Source: Anabaena sp. FACHB-1237 | Lineage (GTDB): Bacteria; Cyanobacteriota; Cyanobacteriia; Cyanobacteriales; Nostocaceae | DNA length: 64,000 bases | Reading direction: 5' to 3' | Assembly: GCF_014696225.1 (NCBI RefSeq) | Contig: NZ_JACJPV010000017.1 | Span: 30,727-94,726, forward strand | In this document: in pieces, positions 37,988 through 48,382 of the stretch | How positions within the stretch are numbered: the stretch's first letter is position 1 | Layout: the number at the start of each line of letters is the position of its first letter | Position numbers and translations under genes: made by a program | The notes under the pieces: generated by a model | Told to the model about the DNA's origin: nothing | Databases searched by the model: none | What the model saw: the letters and a program-made list of their open reading frames with translations, nothing else

Positions 37988-38212
37988 TTAAATACTAATA
38001 TCACCCTTTTGTTGAATTGGTTGAATCGAGATGAAATAGATGATCCTCAAGTGGTTACTAAGAAAAATGTAGCGGTTAAATGGTGTAAATATGCTTCTGA
38101 TTATATGTTAAAACATAATGGTAAACCTTGGGTTTATGTGTTGATACCCCGTGATGCGATCGCACAAAATATGATACTCAAAGGTTTAGGCGATCGCTTT
38201 GGTTGCTTATGA
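37988..38212 (+). pseudogene. Type III restriction enzyme Res-subunit C-terminal remnant
   Basis: LNRDEIDDPQVVTKKNVAVKWCKYASDYMLKHNGKPWVYVLIPRDAIAQNMILKGLGDRF is the extreme C terminus of Res-type/DEAD restriction subunits (D-P-x-V-x-x-K...A..WC..A......GKPW.Y.LIPHD.I..N..L.GL). The frame is closed by a stop at 37985 and begins with TTG codons, so nothing of the helicase or nuclease is left here. Confidence 0.6.
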
Positions 38213-38288
38213 AATGGCTATTTGCCCAACTACTGTAAAAGTATTGCCAAGTACCTACTAATTCTATTGTTAATTTCCAACTTACATT

Positions 38289-39104
38289 ATGTTATCAAAT
38301 CATCCTGAAATATTCAGACTCTCTCAATCTCATCTCAATACCATTACAACCTGTCCCCGCAAATTTCAAAACACATATTTAGAACAAATTAATCTACCTT
38401 CACATCCTGAATATCAAGAAAAACAAACATTAGGAACTCAGTTTCACTTATTAATGCAGCAGAAGGAAATGGGTTTACCAATTGATAATTTAGTGCAACA
38501 AAATCCCAAATTAAAAACCTGGATGAAAACATTTTATGATATGTCTCCAGATATTTTTATCCTGAATAGTGAACAGCAAATTTTTAGAGAAAGTGAACAT
38601 TACCGCACTTGGAAATTAGATAATTATTTATTCACTGTGGTTTATGATTTATTAATTGCTGATGAAAGCCAAGCCTATATTCTTGACTGGAAAACTTACC
38701 AAAACGTACCAAAGTCACAAAAATTACGCAAAAATTGGCAAACTCGTCTTTATATGTATGTCTTAGCAGAAACTAGTAATTATTTATTAGATAATATTTC
38801 TATGACTTATTGGTTTGTGGATAGTAAAAATAAAATCAACTATGTTAAATTGCTATATGATGAAAAACAACATCAACAAACCACAAAAGAATTAAAGCAA
38901 ATATTAAATAATTTAAACGATTGGTTAGAAAATTACCAAAATAATGTACCATTTCCTCAAACAGAACAAGTCAAAATTTGCGAATCTTGTCCTTATAATA
39001 GTCAATGTCAACCTCAAGAAAATCAAAATAATCATCAAGGGATAAATCATGATATTTCCAATTTGGAAAAGATTCAAGAAATATCTATATCAATCCTAAA
39101 TTAG
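38289..39104 (+). CDS. PD-(D/E)XK nuclease family protein (RecB/Cas4-like, Fe-S type)
   Basis: 271 residues. LSQSHLNTITTCPRKFQNTYLEQI is the RecB-nuclease lead-in with the first Cys. LGTQFHLLMQQ supplies the His, VVYDLLIADESQAYILDWKTY carries the D...D-x-K active site, and VKICESCPYNSQCQPQ holds three more Cys for a 4Fe-4S cluster. It should be a single-strand DNA exonuclease of the Cas4/AddB-like type. No cas genes lie near it, so a CRISPR role is unlikely. It sits 99 bp before recJ on the same strand and may be a repair partner. Confidence 0.82.
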   Translation: MLSNHPEIFRLSQSHLNTITTCPRKFQNTYLEQINLPSHPEYQEKQTLGTQFHLLMQQKEMGLPIDNLVQQNPKLKTWMKTFYDMSPDIFILNSEQQIFRESEHYRTWKLDNYLFTVVYDLLIADESQAYILDWKTYQNVPKSQKLRKNWQTRLYMYVLAETSNYLLDNISMTYWFVDSKNKINYVKLLYDEKQHQQTTKELKQILNNLNDWLENYQNNVPFPQTEQVKICESCPYNSQCQPQENQNNHQGINHDISNLEKIQEISISILN

Positions 39105-39116
39105 TTATCAAAAACA

Positions 39117-39149
39117 AGATCCATGACTTCTTAGAGAAGTCGGTGATCT
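39117..39149. repeat. Dispersed 33-bp palindrome, degenerate
   Basis: AGATCCATGACTTCTTAGAGAAGTCGGTGATCT with two mispairs, between the PD-(D/E)XK gene and recJ. A member of the family at 906, 2241 and others. Confidence 0.65.
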
Positions 39150-39203
39150 GACTCCTATAATAGCTATCATCTATCACAAATCTATCATTAATCTTGTAAT
39201 ATT

Positions 39204-41540
39204 ATGCAATGGATTTTAAAAACATCAGAACAACCTCCCCAATGGTTTATTCATCTAGTTAGAAAACACGCACCAACAATAAATGGTATGTTCGCATCCC
39301 AATTACTTTGGCAACGTGGTATAAAAGATGAAGCAAAATTAACAAGTTTTATTAATCATCAATTATATCAACCTGCGAGTTATCAGGAATTTGGAACAGA
39401 AATATTATTAGCTGTGGAAAGGTTAATTGCTGCGGGTAAAAATAACGAAAAAATAGCTATTTGGGGAGATTTTGATGCAGATGGAATTACATCTACAGCA
39501 GTATTATGGGATGGTTTAGGAGAGTTTTTTACTCAACATCAACAATTAACTTATTATATTCCTAATCGTCTCAAAGAATCTCATGGTTTAAATAAATCAG
39601 GGATTGATAATTTAGCTAGTCAAGGTTATAAATTAATTGTCACTTGTGACACAGGAAGCACTAATTTAGAAGAGATAATTTATGCCCAAAATTTAGGTAT
39701 AGATATCATTATTACCGATCATCATACTTTACCAGAACAACGTCCACCAGTAGTAGCAATTATTAATCCACGATATTTAGAAAATAGTCATCCTTTATAT
39801 CATCTTTCTGGTGTGGCAGTGGCCTATAAATTAGTAGAAGCATTATATCAAAAGTTGCCAGATATCCCAGAAAAACCTGTCACTGATTTATTAGATTTAG
39901 TAGCAGTGGGATTAATTGCAGATTTAGTTCAATTAAGTGGAGATTGTCGTTATTTAGCACAATTAGGAATTGAAAAATTACACAGTGATTATAAAAAACC
40001 TGAACGAGAAAGAAGAAGACCAGGAATAGGTAAATTATTAGACTTGTGCCAGAAAAATGGCGATCGCCCCACAGATATTTCCTTTGGTTTAGGACCACGA
40101 ATTAACGCCGTTAGTCGCATTTATGGAGATGCTAGTTTCTGTGTGGAATTATTAACTAGTGGCGATATACAGCATTGTCAGCAATTGGCCATAGAAACAG
40201 AATTAGCCAATACCAGAAGAAAGTCTTTACAAAAAGATGTCCAAACACAAGTTACTAAAAAATTAAGTCAATTAGACTTATCAACTACCAGCATTATAGT
40301 ATTAGCAGATGCACAATGGCCGACAGGAATTTTAGGTTTAGTTGCGGGACAAATTGCCCAAGAAACAGGAAAACCTACGATTTTATTAAGTACAGATTCT
40401 TCAGAAAATAGCCCAGAAGCCCCAAAATTTGCCAGAGGATCTGCCCGTTCTATAAATTCTGTTGATTTGTATCAATTAGTCAAAGAACAAGCCCATTTAT
40501 TACATCGTTTTGGCGGACATCCGTTTGCCGCAGGATTGAGTTTACTAGTAGAAAATATCCCGTTATTTACTCATGCAATTAACCAGAAATTACGGGCATC
40601 TTTGGGAGGAATTGATCTCAGTCCCACTATTCAAGCTGATTTAGTTGTCACAGTGGCAGATTTAGGTAAAGATTTATTTTTAGAATTGAAAATTTTAGAA
40701 CCTTGTGGTATGGGTAATCCTATTCCCAAATTATTAATTAAAAACTGTTGGTTTGAAAATGCCTGGCATCGTAATCAAAAAGATTTACAAGGTAATGCAG
40801 TGGCTTATATTAAGGCTGAATTTGATATTAAGGATGATTCTACTACTAATCCTTTTCCTGGTATTTGGTGGGGACACTATAAGGATGAATTACCTTTAGG
40901 TAGATGTGATTGTATTGCAGAAATTGATTTTAATAGTTTTAAAAAACGTTATGAAATTAGATTAATAGCAATAGGTTCTGTCACAGATACAGAAATAACC
41001 ACAGATGATCAAAATACTCTGATCACAAATATTATAGATTGGCGCAATCAAGATTATTCAGATTTAATAGAAGATTCCAGAAAATCAATATTGATTATGA
41101 AAAGTTGTCCTACTCAATGGCATGATTTAAGAATGTGGTGGAAAAAAGCAATCTATGATCAAAAACAACTGGCCATGGCTTGGAAAAATCCTGATCAAGT
41201 TCCTCCTACAGATATTTGGCTAACTTTAGTAGGAATAGCTAAATATCTGAGTCGCACAAATCAAGTAGTTACTCGTGTTCAACTATTAGAAAAATTAGGA
41301 ATTACTGATAAAAGTTTATATTTAGGATTTAATGCCCTAAAATATTTAGGGTTTATGATTCAAAGACAAGATACTCATTTACAAATCAATTTACCAGTAC
41401 ATTGCGAAACTATTAATTATCCGCAAAATATTATAGATCATGCTGTAATGCAATTTTTAAATGCAGTACAAGAAGAACAATTTCAACAAGAATATTTTGC
41501 TACTGTTCCCCTGCCAATTATTGCTAATAATATATTGTAG
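39204..41540 (+). CDS. recJ: Single-stranded-DNA-specific exonuclease RecJ
   Basis: 778 residues. The DHH domain shows KIAIWGDFDADGITSTAVLWDGL, VTCDTGSTNLEEI, IIITDHHTLPEQRPPVVAIINPR and GVAVAYKLVEAL. The DHHA1 domain has FGGHPFAAGLSL, and the OB-fold RecJ part ILEPCGMGNPIPKLLIKN follows. A ~200-residue C-terminal extension (ILIMKSCPTQWHDLRMWWKKAIYDQKQLAMAW to the end) is typical of cyanobacterial RecJ. It degrades single-stranded DNA 5' to 3' in recombination and mismatch repair. ATG 39204. Confidence 0.93.
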   Translation: MQWILKTSEQPPQWFIHLVRKHAPTINGMFASQLLWQRGIKDEAKLTSFINHQLYQPASYQEFGTEILLAVERLIAAGKNNEKIAIWGDFDADGITSTAVLWDGLGEFFTQHQQLTYYIPNRLKESHGLNKSGIDNLASQGYKLIVTCDTGSTNLEEIIYAQNLGIDIIITDHHTLPEQRPPVVAIINPRYLENSHPLYHLSGVAVAYKLVEALYQKLPDIPEKPVTDLLDLVAVGLIADLVQLSGDCRYLAQLGIEKLHSDYKKPERERRRPGIGKLLDLCQKNGDRPTDISFGLGPRINAVSRIYGDASFCVELLTSGDIQHCQQLAIETELANTRRKSLQKDVQTQVTKKLSQLDLSTTSIIVLADAQWPTGILGLVAGQIAQETGKPTILLSTDSSENSPEAPKFARGSARSINSVDLYQLVKEQAHLLHRFGGHPFAAGLSLLVENIPLFTHAINQKLRASLGGIDLSPTIQADLVVTVADLGKDLFLELKILEPCGMGNPIPKLLIKNCWFENAWHRNQKDLQGNAVAYIKAEFDIKDDSTTNPFPGIWWGHYKDELPLGRCDCIAEIDFNSFKKRYEIRLIAIGSVTDTEITTDDQNTLITNIIDWRNQDYSDLIEDSRKSILIMKSCPTQWHDLRMWWKKAIYDQKQLAMAWKNPDQVPPTDIWLTLVGIAKYLSRTNQVVTRVQLLEKLGITDKSLYLGFNALKYLGFMIQRQDTHLQINLPVHCETINYPQNIIDHAVMQFLNAVQEEQFQQEYFATVPLPIIANNIL

Positions 41541-41552
41541 TTCCTATTGTGG

Positions 41553-41688
41553 TGCAGGCATCTTGCCTGCAATGATTATTTGTTTTGGGCTAAAGCCCAA
41601 CTACGAACTAACTGGACTAAATCCCTAATACTCTCTCTTCTTCCTGTCCTGGTTTATTAAAACATGGGTTAGTTATTCAACTAACCCA
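41553..41688. terminator. Cluster of three hairpins between convergent recJ and leuA
   Basis: TGCAGGCATCTTGCCTGCA (41553-41571), TTGGGCTAAAGCCCAA (41585-41600) and TGGGTTAGTTATTCAACTAACCCA with a 4-base loop (41665-41688) follow one another in the convergent gap. The last is 9 bp from the leuA stop and is the likeliest terminator for it. The first belongs to the GCAAGCATCTTGCTTGC family. Confidence 0.6.
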
Positions 41689-41696
41689 CTCTGATA

Positions 41697-43301
41697 TTAC
41701 GCGGTTACTTCTTCTTTAACTTCTTGCTGTAATGCAGCATACAATCTATTCAGTGCATTCACGTAAGCCTGAGCAGAAGCTACAATAATATCTGTATTGG
41801 CTGCATGACCTGAAAATACACGGGATTGATGCCGCAGGCGAATTGTCACTTCTCCTAAAGCATCAATTCCTTCGGTGACAGATTGTACAGAAAATTCAAT
41901 CAATTCATTCGGTACTTTAACTACACGATTAATTGCTTTATAAACTGCATCCACTGGACCTGTACCAATCGCAGCATCTGTTAATTCTTCTCCTGATGGA
42001 GTGCGTAATGTCACTGTTGCAGTAGGTTGTGCTTTACTACCACAGGAAACCTGCACTAGTTCCACTTTAAATAAATCTGGCGCTTGTTGAATCTCATCAT
42101 TAACTATAGCTTCTAAATCCCAATCAGAGATTTCTTTCTTTTTGTCCGCTACTTCCTTAAAGCGTACAAACGCTTTGTTGATATCATTATCTGATAATTC
42201 AAAGCCTAATTCTTTCAATCTGGATCTAAAAGCATTTCTACCAGAATGTTTACCCAATACAATTTGATTGTCTGTTAATCCAATTAACTGCGCGTCCATA
42301 ATTTCATAAGTGAGTTTATTTTTCAAAACTCCATCTTGATGAATACCGGACTCGTGAGCAAAGGCATTAGCGCCAACTATGGCTTTATTAGGCTGTACTA
42401 ACATTCCTGTGAGGTTAGAAACCAAACGGGAGGTTTTATATATTTGTTTGGTGTCTATATTAGTTAATGATGTCTGTGAATCTTCATGACGACCAAAGAA
42501 TGGGTTAAAGTATTGTCTACGCACGTGCAAGGCCATGACTAATTCTTCTAAGGCGGCGTTTCCTGCCCGTTCTCCAATACCATTAATAGTACATTCTAGC
42601 TGTCTTGCCCCATTTTTCACGGCTTCTAAGAAGTTAGCTACTGCCAATCCTAAATCATTATGGCCATGAACGGAAATAATGGCTTGATCTATGTTGGGGA
42701 CGTTCTCTTTAATTCCTTTGATGATTGCCCCAAATTCACTGGGGGTGGTATATCCTACTGTATCAGGGATATTAACTGTGGTCGCGCCAGCAGCGATCGC
42801 TCTTTCCAATACTTGATACAAAAATTCTGGATCAGACCTACCTGCATCTTCTGGAGAAAATTCTACATCATTGGTGAAACTTTTAGCATAAGCCACCATT
42901 TCTTCGGCGATCGCTATCACTTCTGGTCTACTTTTTTTCAGCTTATATTGCAAGTGAATATCGGAAGTTGCTATAAACGTATGTATTCTCCCCTTGACTG
43001 CGGGTTTAATTGCTTCTGCGGCAGCTTTAATATCATCCTGTCTAGCTCTAGCTAAACTACAAATTACCGGACCTGTTTCTGTTCCCACAGTTTGAGCTAT
43101 TTTATGAACCGCCTCAAAATCACCAGGACTAGCAAAAGCAAATCCAGCTTCTATAATATCTACACCTAATCTAGCTAATTGTTTAGCAATGACTAATTTT
43201 TCCTCTATATTTAAAGTTGCCCCTGGACATTGTTCTCCATCGCGCAGGGTAGTATCGAATATAATGATTCTGTCTGTTTTCTCTGTTTGGTTTGTTTGCT
43301 G
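41697..43301 (-). CDS. leuA: 2-isopropylmalate synthase
   Basis: 534 residues from ATG 43301. A longer frame from TTG 43373 adds an atypical leader and is rejected. [94 protein letters not shown] and [20 protein letters not shown] mark the TIM-barrel catalytic part. The C-terminal LeuA allosteric domain (~residues 395-520) is present, so leucine feedback is expected. It condenses acetyl-CoA and 2-oxoisovalerate in leucine synthesis. Confidence 0.95.
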   Translation of the reverse strand, partial: QQTNQTEKTDRIIIFDTTLRDGEQCPGATLNIEEKLVIAKQLARLGVDIIEAGFAFASPGDFEAVHKIAQTVGTETGPVICSLARARQDDIKAAAEAIKPAVKGRIHTFIATSDIHLQYKLKKSRPEVIAIAEEMVAYAKSFTNDVEFSPEDAGRSDPEFLYQVLERAIAAGATTVNIPDTVGYTTPSEFGAIIKGIKENVPNIDQAIISVHGHNDLGLAVANFLEAVKNGARQLECTINGIGERAGNAALEELVMALHVRRQYFNPFFGRHEDSQTSLTNIDTKQIYKTSRLVSNLTGMLVQPNKAIVGANAFAHESGIHQDGVLKNKLTYEIMDAQLIGLTDNQIVLGKHSGRNAFRSRLKELGFELSDNDINKAFVRFKEVADKKKEISDWDLEAIVNDEIQQAPDLFKVELVQVSCGSKAQPTATVTLRTPSGEELTDAAIGTGPVDAVYKAINRVVKVPNELIEFSVQSVTEGIDALGEVTIRLRHQSRVFSGHAANTDIIVASAQAYVNALNRLYAALQQEVKEEVTA

Positions 43302-43410
43302 CATAGATTTGATGTTGTTTATTTGTGAAAGTTTGCTGAATAAAATAGGTAAGATTAACTCTGAACTTTTCAAATTAGTGATTTTAGTGATTTTTCACTA
43401 CTGGAGACTA

Positions 43411-43932
43411 TTAACCGTCAGTTTTTTCTATTCTATCTCTAATATCGTTCAAGTCTATATATCTATCCGTAGCATTTCTCAACTCTCTAGCGATCATTCC
43501 TTCCGTGGACACTACTGTGATATGAGTATTTTTTGACCTTAATAGTTCTATCGCTCTTTCAAAGTCCCCATCTCCACTAAATAGCACCACTCGGTCATAT
43601 TGATCTACTGTATTAAACATATCTACAACAATTTCAATATCCAAATTTGCCTTTTGGGAATATCGTCCTGAAGCATCATCATAGTATTCTTTGAGGATCT
43701 TCGTTCTTACAGTATATCCCAAACTAATCAACGCATCTCTAAAGCCTCTTTGATCCTGTGGATCTTTTAACCCAGTGTACCAGAAAGCATTGATTAATGT
43801 CGTTTCTGACTGTTCATATTTAAAATATTCTAATACTCTTCTAGGATCAAAAAACCAACCATTTTTTTGTTGAGCATAGAACATATTGTTTCCATCTACA
43901 AAAATAGACAGACGACTCATTGGAAAACCCAT
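43411..43932 (-). CDS. LabA-like NYN-domain protein
   Basis: 173 residues, or 169 from the inner ATG at 43920. RLSIFVDGNNMFYAQQKNGWFFDPRRVLEYF, INAFWYTGL, YSQKANLDIEIVVDMFNTVDQYDRVVLFSGDGDFERAIELLRSKN and STEGMIARELRNATDRYIDL form the NYN/PIN-like nuclease fold. The Asp residues of VDGNN, NLDIEIVVD and SGDGDF are present. LabA proteins in cyanobacteria take part in circadian negative feedback, and NYN domains can cleave RNA. This member is close to LabA, but the clock role is inference. It is transcribed with, or just ahead of, leuA. Confidence 0.85.
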   Translation of the reverse strand: MGFPMSRLSIFVDGNNMFYAQQKNGWFFDPRRVLEYFKYEQSETTLINAFWYTGLKDPQDQRGFRDALISLGYTVRTKILKEYYDDASGRYSQKANLDIEIVVDMFNTVDQYDRVVLFSGDGDFERAIELLRSKNTHITVVSTEGMIARELRNATDRYIDLNDIRDRIEKTDG

Positions 43933-45756
43933 AAAAATTTACACCTAATAATAGATAAGAATGTTAGAGGGAAACATAGATTATAGCAATTATTTAATGT
44001 TAATTTGGCTATATCTATCAGGTAAATAACTACAGCTTTTTATCATTGTGTTTTTCCAGAATTTAATTTAAAGAATTTAAGTTAAAATTTTCGGGAAATT
44101 TTGCGGTATTTTCTGGCTACAGCCTCTTTAAATCTTTGATTCTGATTGTTTACTCCACAAATTGAAATTGTACTGGATGTATATATAATAGCAGCAATAG
44201 CTAACTTTTATAAACTAATATCAGCAAAAATCTGGATATTTTTTGATTCTTACCATCAGTTTTTTCTCTTAATTACCTCGCAATTACTATATACAACAGA
44301 TCATCGGTAAATGAAGTAAAAAATTTCACTATAAAACCCAATTTTTAAGATAGTTTTTCTCCTGATTTTGTCAGTTATAACTTCTCAATTTTGCTGTATT
44401 ATTTTACCTTTTTCAACCTAAGTTTTGTCCTGTGTATTCAGGTTGAGATTAGATAAAGAAATTTATTTACCTCCGTTTTTTACTAAGGATGTTATCTAAG
44501 CCAATTTGCCCATAAATTAAAGATAAATTTGACTTAGTAACATCATGCTGAATTATATAACATTTAATTTTACTCCTAAATAGGTATTTTATGGGATCTA
44601 GGAGTAAATAACCCTGATCCCCATAACTAGATTTTTACACTAATTTGCCCCAAATATCATCTGGACTGGGAATAATTACCAATATTTCACTTCCACTTAG
44701 AATACTGTGCAGGAAAAAACTTACACAAAATATTAAGAGATATTAAGAAATATGACGATCTTCTCATCTAATTGGCTGCTAAACTACTGATGTAGTCTTT
44801 AAGTCCAGTGTTTGTAGTATATTTTTAGTATAGAATCTGAGAATGATAGATCATCAGGTAAATTTATATATAAAGTTATATACCTCTTATATATCTTACT
44901 TATATATCTGACTCAGCTTAATACAGTAACATAGAGATTAACTAGTAGTAAATATACTGGTAAAATATCATCTGAGGTTAAACATTTCAGTAAAATTGTC
45001 AAGGATGATGATCAAGTGAGCATAGAAATCAAGATAGCTTGTAATAGCTTGTAATAATAACTAGTAATAACTCTTCTACTGACATCTATTTTATATTAAT
45101 ACATTTTAATACATTAAAAAATTAACATAATATAATATGGCAGAAAAGCCTGCCTCCAGTATAACTGAAAAATCTACCAATGTTGTCAAGGCAGGACGAC
45201 AGTTACAGGTCTTACTTTGGAGTTATTGGTTAAAGGGTACTTTAACAGTGGTTTTGGGGGATCTGAAAGTTGAGGATATTATTTTTTGAGACTTCAACAA
45301 ATCCTAATATCCAATTTCTCAAAAGTCTCCTATAATTTATCCATAATTTTCATCTGTACTTGAGTTAACTATTTTTTAATCTGATTTATGTTCAAAAATA
45401 GCAGGATCTTTATAAATGATTCATATTTTATTGGGGTGAGAGTGATAATATATAAGTAAGCTAAATAGTTGAAAGAGTTTCAAGAAACCTCAACCTCAAC
45501 TAACAGCGATTACTTATGATTCAACTTCCTGTATTAAACCAGGAAATTGATCCCACAATTATCAAGAATAGCTGCGTAAATCTTATAGGAAAAATTATCG
45601 AATTGATTAAGGTTACACACAGAAATTAATAGTTCGATAACAGTATAAATATTTAATTATTGTAGTCGCTCATGATGTTGAATAGGTGGAAAAGACTCCC
45701 AACAGTTTAGCAATGACCAACTTAAATACTTGAATTGAATTTAAGGAGCAGGAATC
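43933..45756. promoter_or_regulatory. 1.8-kb mostly non-coding region upstream of the CBS-domain gene
   Basis: A long, very AT-rich stretch without family repeats or a recognisable RNA. Two short frames stand out on the plus strand: 45137-45289 (50 residues, listed separately) and 45516-45629 (37 residues, from MIQLPVLNQEIDPTIIKN). The second could be a relic. Such length ahead of a single small gene suggests a long 5' leader, distal promoters or a decayed gene. I see no riboswitch or tRNA. Confidence 0.35.
45137..45289 (+). CDS. Small hypothetical ORF (50 residues)
   Basis: MAEKPASSITEKSTNVVKAG continues QLQVLLWSYWLKGTLTVVLGDLKVEDIIF after an Arg. The start is polar and Ser/Thr-rich and the second half is hydrophobic with Trp, which is protein-like rather than random. 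No ribosome site is obvious. I do not recognise the family; it could also be the 5' fragment of a longer lost gene. Confidence 0.35.
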   Translation: MAEKPASSITEKSTNVVKAGRQLQVLLWSYWLKGTLTVVLGDLKVEDIIF

Positions 45757-46353
45757 ATGAGAGCTAGAAATATTATGACTCAAGATGTAGCCACTATTCG
45801 CGGTGCTGCTACCATCACTGAAGCAGTCAAATTAATGCGTCTCAAAGGTCTGCGTGCTTTGGTTGTTGAACCCCGTCACAGTGGCGATGCTTACGGTATG
45901 ATTACTGAAATGGATATCGTTGGTAAAGTTGCTGCTTTTGGTAAAGATACTGATCGGGTTCATGTTTATGAAGTCATGACCAAACCCTGTATTGTTGTTA
46001 ACCCTGACCTAGAAGTTGAATATGTAGCACGTTTATTTGCTAACACTGGTGTATGGCGTGCGCCCGTTATTCAAGGTGAACTATTAGGCATTATCTCTGT
46101 TACTGATATTATCACTAAAGGTAACTTTGTAGATAAACCAAAATTAAAGTTCTTGCGGACTGAGCTACAAAAAGCGATCGCTGAAGCTCGTTCAATTGCT
46201 GCTAATTATGGTTCAGATTCTAAACGCGCAATTGAGGCTTGGGATATGGTAGATGAGTTAGAAGCAGAAGCTACTTTTTACGGTGTACCCAGATCTGAGA
46301 AAACAGCTAGAGAACTGTTCTCTGAAGACAAACAACTCGCAGGTGTACGTTAG
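45757..46353 (+). CDS. CBS-domain pair protein
   Basis: 198 residues. Two CBS domains are clear: MRARNIMTQDVATIRGAATITEAVKLMRLKGLRALVVEP with YGMITEMDIVGKV, and HVYEVMTKPCIVVNPDLEVEYVARLFANTGVWRAPVIQGELLGIISVTDIITKG. The ~55-residue tail is helical. CBS pairs bind adenosine nucleotides and sense energy state. AAGGAGCAGGAATC before ATG 45757 is the best ribosome site in this part of the window, and the codons are less AT-rich than those of the neighbours. Both suggest high expression. Its partner is unknown. Confidence 0.85.
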   Translation: MRARNIMTQDVATIRGAATITEAVKLMRLKGLRALVVEPRHSGDAYGMITEMDIVGKVAAFGKDTDRVHVYEVMTKPCIVVNPDLEVEYVARLFANTGVWRAPVIQGELLGIISVTDIITKGNFVDKPKLKFLRTELQKAIAEARSIAANYGSDSKRAIEAWDMVDELEAEATFYGVPRSEKTARELFSEDKQLAGVR

Positions 46354-47120
46354 TCAACTCACTGAATTAGTTCTACAAAGTCTTACAAACTTTGAGTTTG
46401 ACTAACTAATCTATTCCCTCAGAATCACAGTGATTCTCTAGCTAATTTAGTATTTCTCCCCATTTATGATAAAACACATTGGAGGTGTATGACATAGATC
46501 GGGAAATATGATAGAGAACACTTTGGTTCTGAGGTTATTTTAGCATTGTTTAATTAATTTGATCAAGTAATTTTCTCAAAATAAGATCCCCAACTTTTTG
46601 AAGAAGTCGGGGATCTATTACCGCAAAGCGGAAGTCATGCATTCAAAAGTCGAAACTAAGACGTTATAGGCTTTTTAACGATTTAGAATAGTTGGTTTTT
46701 TCCGCCAATCTCTACTATGGGCGTTATTTGTGTTATGGAGTTTTAGATATTTATTACTAATGCTCTCGTAAACATTATTTGATTTGTACATTATTTGAAC
46801 ATTGTTTATATGATATTAAGTTCTATAATAACTTCAGCTTTTCTTTACGAAAAAAACATCCAATTATCCTTGAATTTTGATAAACTTAATCTCATACCGG
46901 TTTAGGTTAGCAAAATCAGAAGTTTATTACTGGTTACATCCTATCGGGAGCAGTGCAGAAAAAGTTAGTACCATATTTGAGGAGAAAAATTCCTTTTGTA
47001 TACGGAACTAACTATTTTCTGTGGGAATAAATTTGTGCAAGATACCTATCAAGTCATATCTGATTAACTCAGTCACCAGTCAAATATAACACATCCTCAA
47101 TTTTATTTTTAGGACTTACT
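46354..47120. other. Non-coding region with one dispersed palindrome
   Basis: No supported gene. 46584-46616 is a copy of the GACTTCTT palindrome (arms AGATCCCCAACTTTTTG / AAGAAGTCGGGGATCT). A motif AAGTCATGCATTCAAAAGTC near 46,632 recurs in inverted form near 12,270. The rest is AT-rich. Confidence 0.4.
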
Positions 47121-47334
47121 GTAGGGTGCGTCAGACTCCATAAATTCTGTAACTAAACAGATTGTTAAATCTGACGCACCCTACTAAAAATGTGTGAGTG
47201 CGTCAGACTGCATAAATTCTGTAACTAAACAGATTGTTAAATCTGACGCAGTTTATTTTTAGGACTTACTGTAGGGTGCGTCAGACTCCATAAATTCTGT
47301 AACTAAACAGATTGTTAAATCTGACGCATCCTAC
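47121..47334. repeat. Triple array of the ~63-bp GTAGGGTGCGTCAGA palindrome
   Basis: Copies at 47121-47184, 47198-47250 and 47271-47334. The first and third are almost identical and are each preceded by TTATTTTTAGGACTTACT, so a ~150-bp unit was duplicated. Each copy has ends GTAGGGTGCGTCAGACT and ATCTGACGCACCCTAC with a shared centre (ATAAATTCTGTAACTAAACA), so it can form a cruciform or a long RNA hairpin. Confidence 0.88.
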
Positions 47335-47510
47335 CATAAATGTGTCAGTTGTGTAAGTTCTAATTTTCATCGAGAACGCTTTTTACACTGTAAAAAATAG
47401 GCGTTCTATTCAATGTTTTCATGGGGAATCTATAGCTTCATCCTCTTCAAATTAGTAATTGGTAGGTCATGGCTAAGTAAATAGGTAAATCAAGAGGGAA
47501 AATAAGAACA

Positions 47511-47885
47511 ATGGCAAGAAAAGAATTTCAATTTCGTGCTGACGATGGACATCATATCCAACCCACATCAGCAGATATTTTTCTGCGTCAGCAGTTGGAA
47601 AATTCTATTAGCAAATACTTTTATGAAGGATGCGATCGCATTCTGCAAACTTTACTCTGTAAATGTCGCTGGTATACCACTACTCACGCCAGTATTTTAA
47701 CTGTAGTTATTGAATGTCCAGATCAAATGACTAATTGGCAAATTTTACAGCAAATTGTGCCAATGGCCAATGTTTTACACGGCATTGTCAGCAGTGCCAA
47801 AATTCGGGTTTGTCCTCCTGATACTCAAACTGTACCTTTTGAAATGAGGGTGGATGAATTACCAGTTTATCGTGATTGGGCATAA
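47511..47885 (+). CDS. Conserved cyanobacterial protein next to hupW
   Basis: 124 residues: FQFRADDGHHIQPTSADIFLRQQLENSISKYFYEGCDRILQTLLCKCRWYTTTHASILTVVIECPDQMTNWQILQQIVPMANVLHGIVSSAKIRVCPP. It is a compact alpha/beta protein with no catalytic motif I recognise. It converges on hupW with 24 bp between the stops. Similar proteins occur in other cyanobacteria, with unknown role. The AT-rich GGGAAAATAAGAACA leader gives a weak ribosome site before ATG 47511. Confidence 0.6.
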   Translation: MARKEFQFRADDGHHIQPTSADIFLRQQLENSISKYFYEGCDRILQTLLCKCRWYTTTHASILTVVIECPDQMTNWQILQQIVPMANVLHGIVSSAKIRVCPPDTQTVPFEMRVDELPVYRDWA

Positions 47886-47908
47886 GATTTTGGTTGAAAA
47901 ATTGTTCA

Positions 47909-48382
47909 TCAAGGACTAACATTCTGCTGGATAATGTTAATTAGTTCGGCACAAACTAAATTAGCAGAATGTTGGACTACCGGACTTAAATCTAGTCCAA
48001 AATCTAAATTTTCTGCTTCAATTAAATAAACTGTCACATCTTGGGGAAAATCATCTACAAAGATTTTTTTCCCAATAGCGATCGCATGATCCCAACGGAA
48101 ATCATGGAGATTATAACTAGGTTCAGGTAGACCTTCTAATTCATCACCTGGGACTTTAAATATAGCACCTGGTTGTGACCCTGTGCAACTAGCATCAACA
48201 ATAATTAATTTTTTACTTCCTCTAGCTTGAAACATCACTTCCATTCCTGCCGTTCCACAATCAAAAACGCGGATTTGGGGGTGAACATTTTTTGCTAGAT
48301 ATTGCTGTAAACGTTGGGCAATAATTACCCCTACAGCGTCATCATTACGATTAAGATTTCCGCAGCCAATAATGGTAAGCAT
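47909..48382 (-). CDS. hupW: Uptake-hydrogenase maturation protease HupW
   Basis: 157 residues. IIGCGNLNRNDDAVGVIIAQRL has the nickel-binding Asp/Glu position, VFDCGTAGMEVMFQARGSKKLIIVDASCTG the second, and YNLHDFRWDHAIAIGK the third, in the HybD/HupD family layout. HupW removes the C-terminal peptide of HupL after nickel insertion, which is needed for [NiFe] uptake hydrogenase activity. The hupL C terminus lies 1.7 kb upstream on the same strand with the SET and 49392 genes between, so they are linked but not one tight operon. Confidence 0.88.
   Translation of the reverse strand: MLTIIGCGNLNRNDDAVGVIIAQRLQQYLAKNVHPQIRVFDCGTAGMEVMFQARGSKKLIIVDASCTGSQPGAIFKVPGDELEGLPEPSYNLHDFRWDHAIAIGKKIFVDDFPQDVTVYLIEAENLDFGLDLSPVVQHSANLVCAELINIIQQNVSP

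Noticed and set aside
38289..39104. Cas4 of a CRISPR system
   Set aside because: The Cas4-like fold is real, but no other cas gene or array is seen and recJ is next to it; called as a general nuclease.
42660..43536. Two plus-strand frames over 100 residues inside leuA and its upstream gap
   Set aside because: They are antisense to leuA and the NYN gene, whose protein motifs are beyond doubt.
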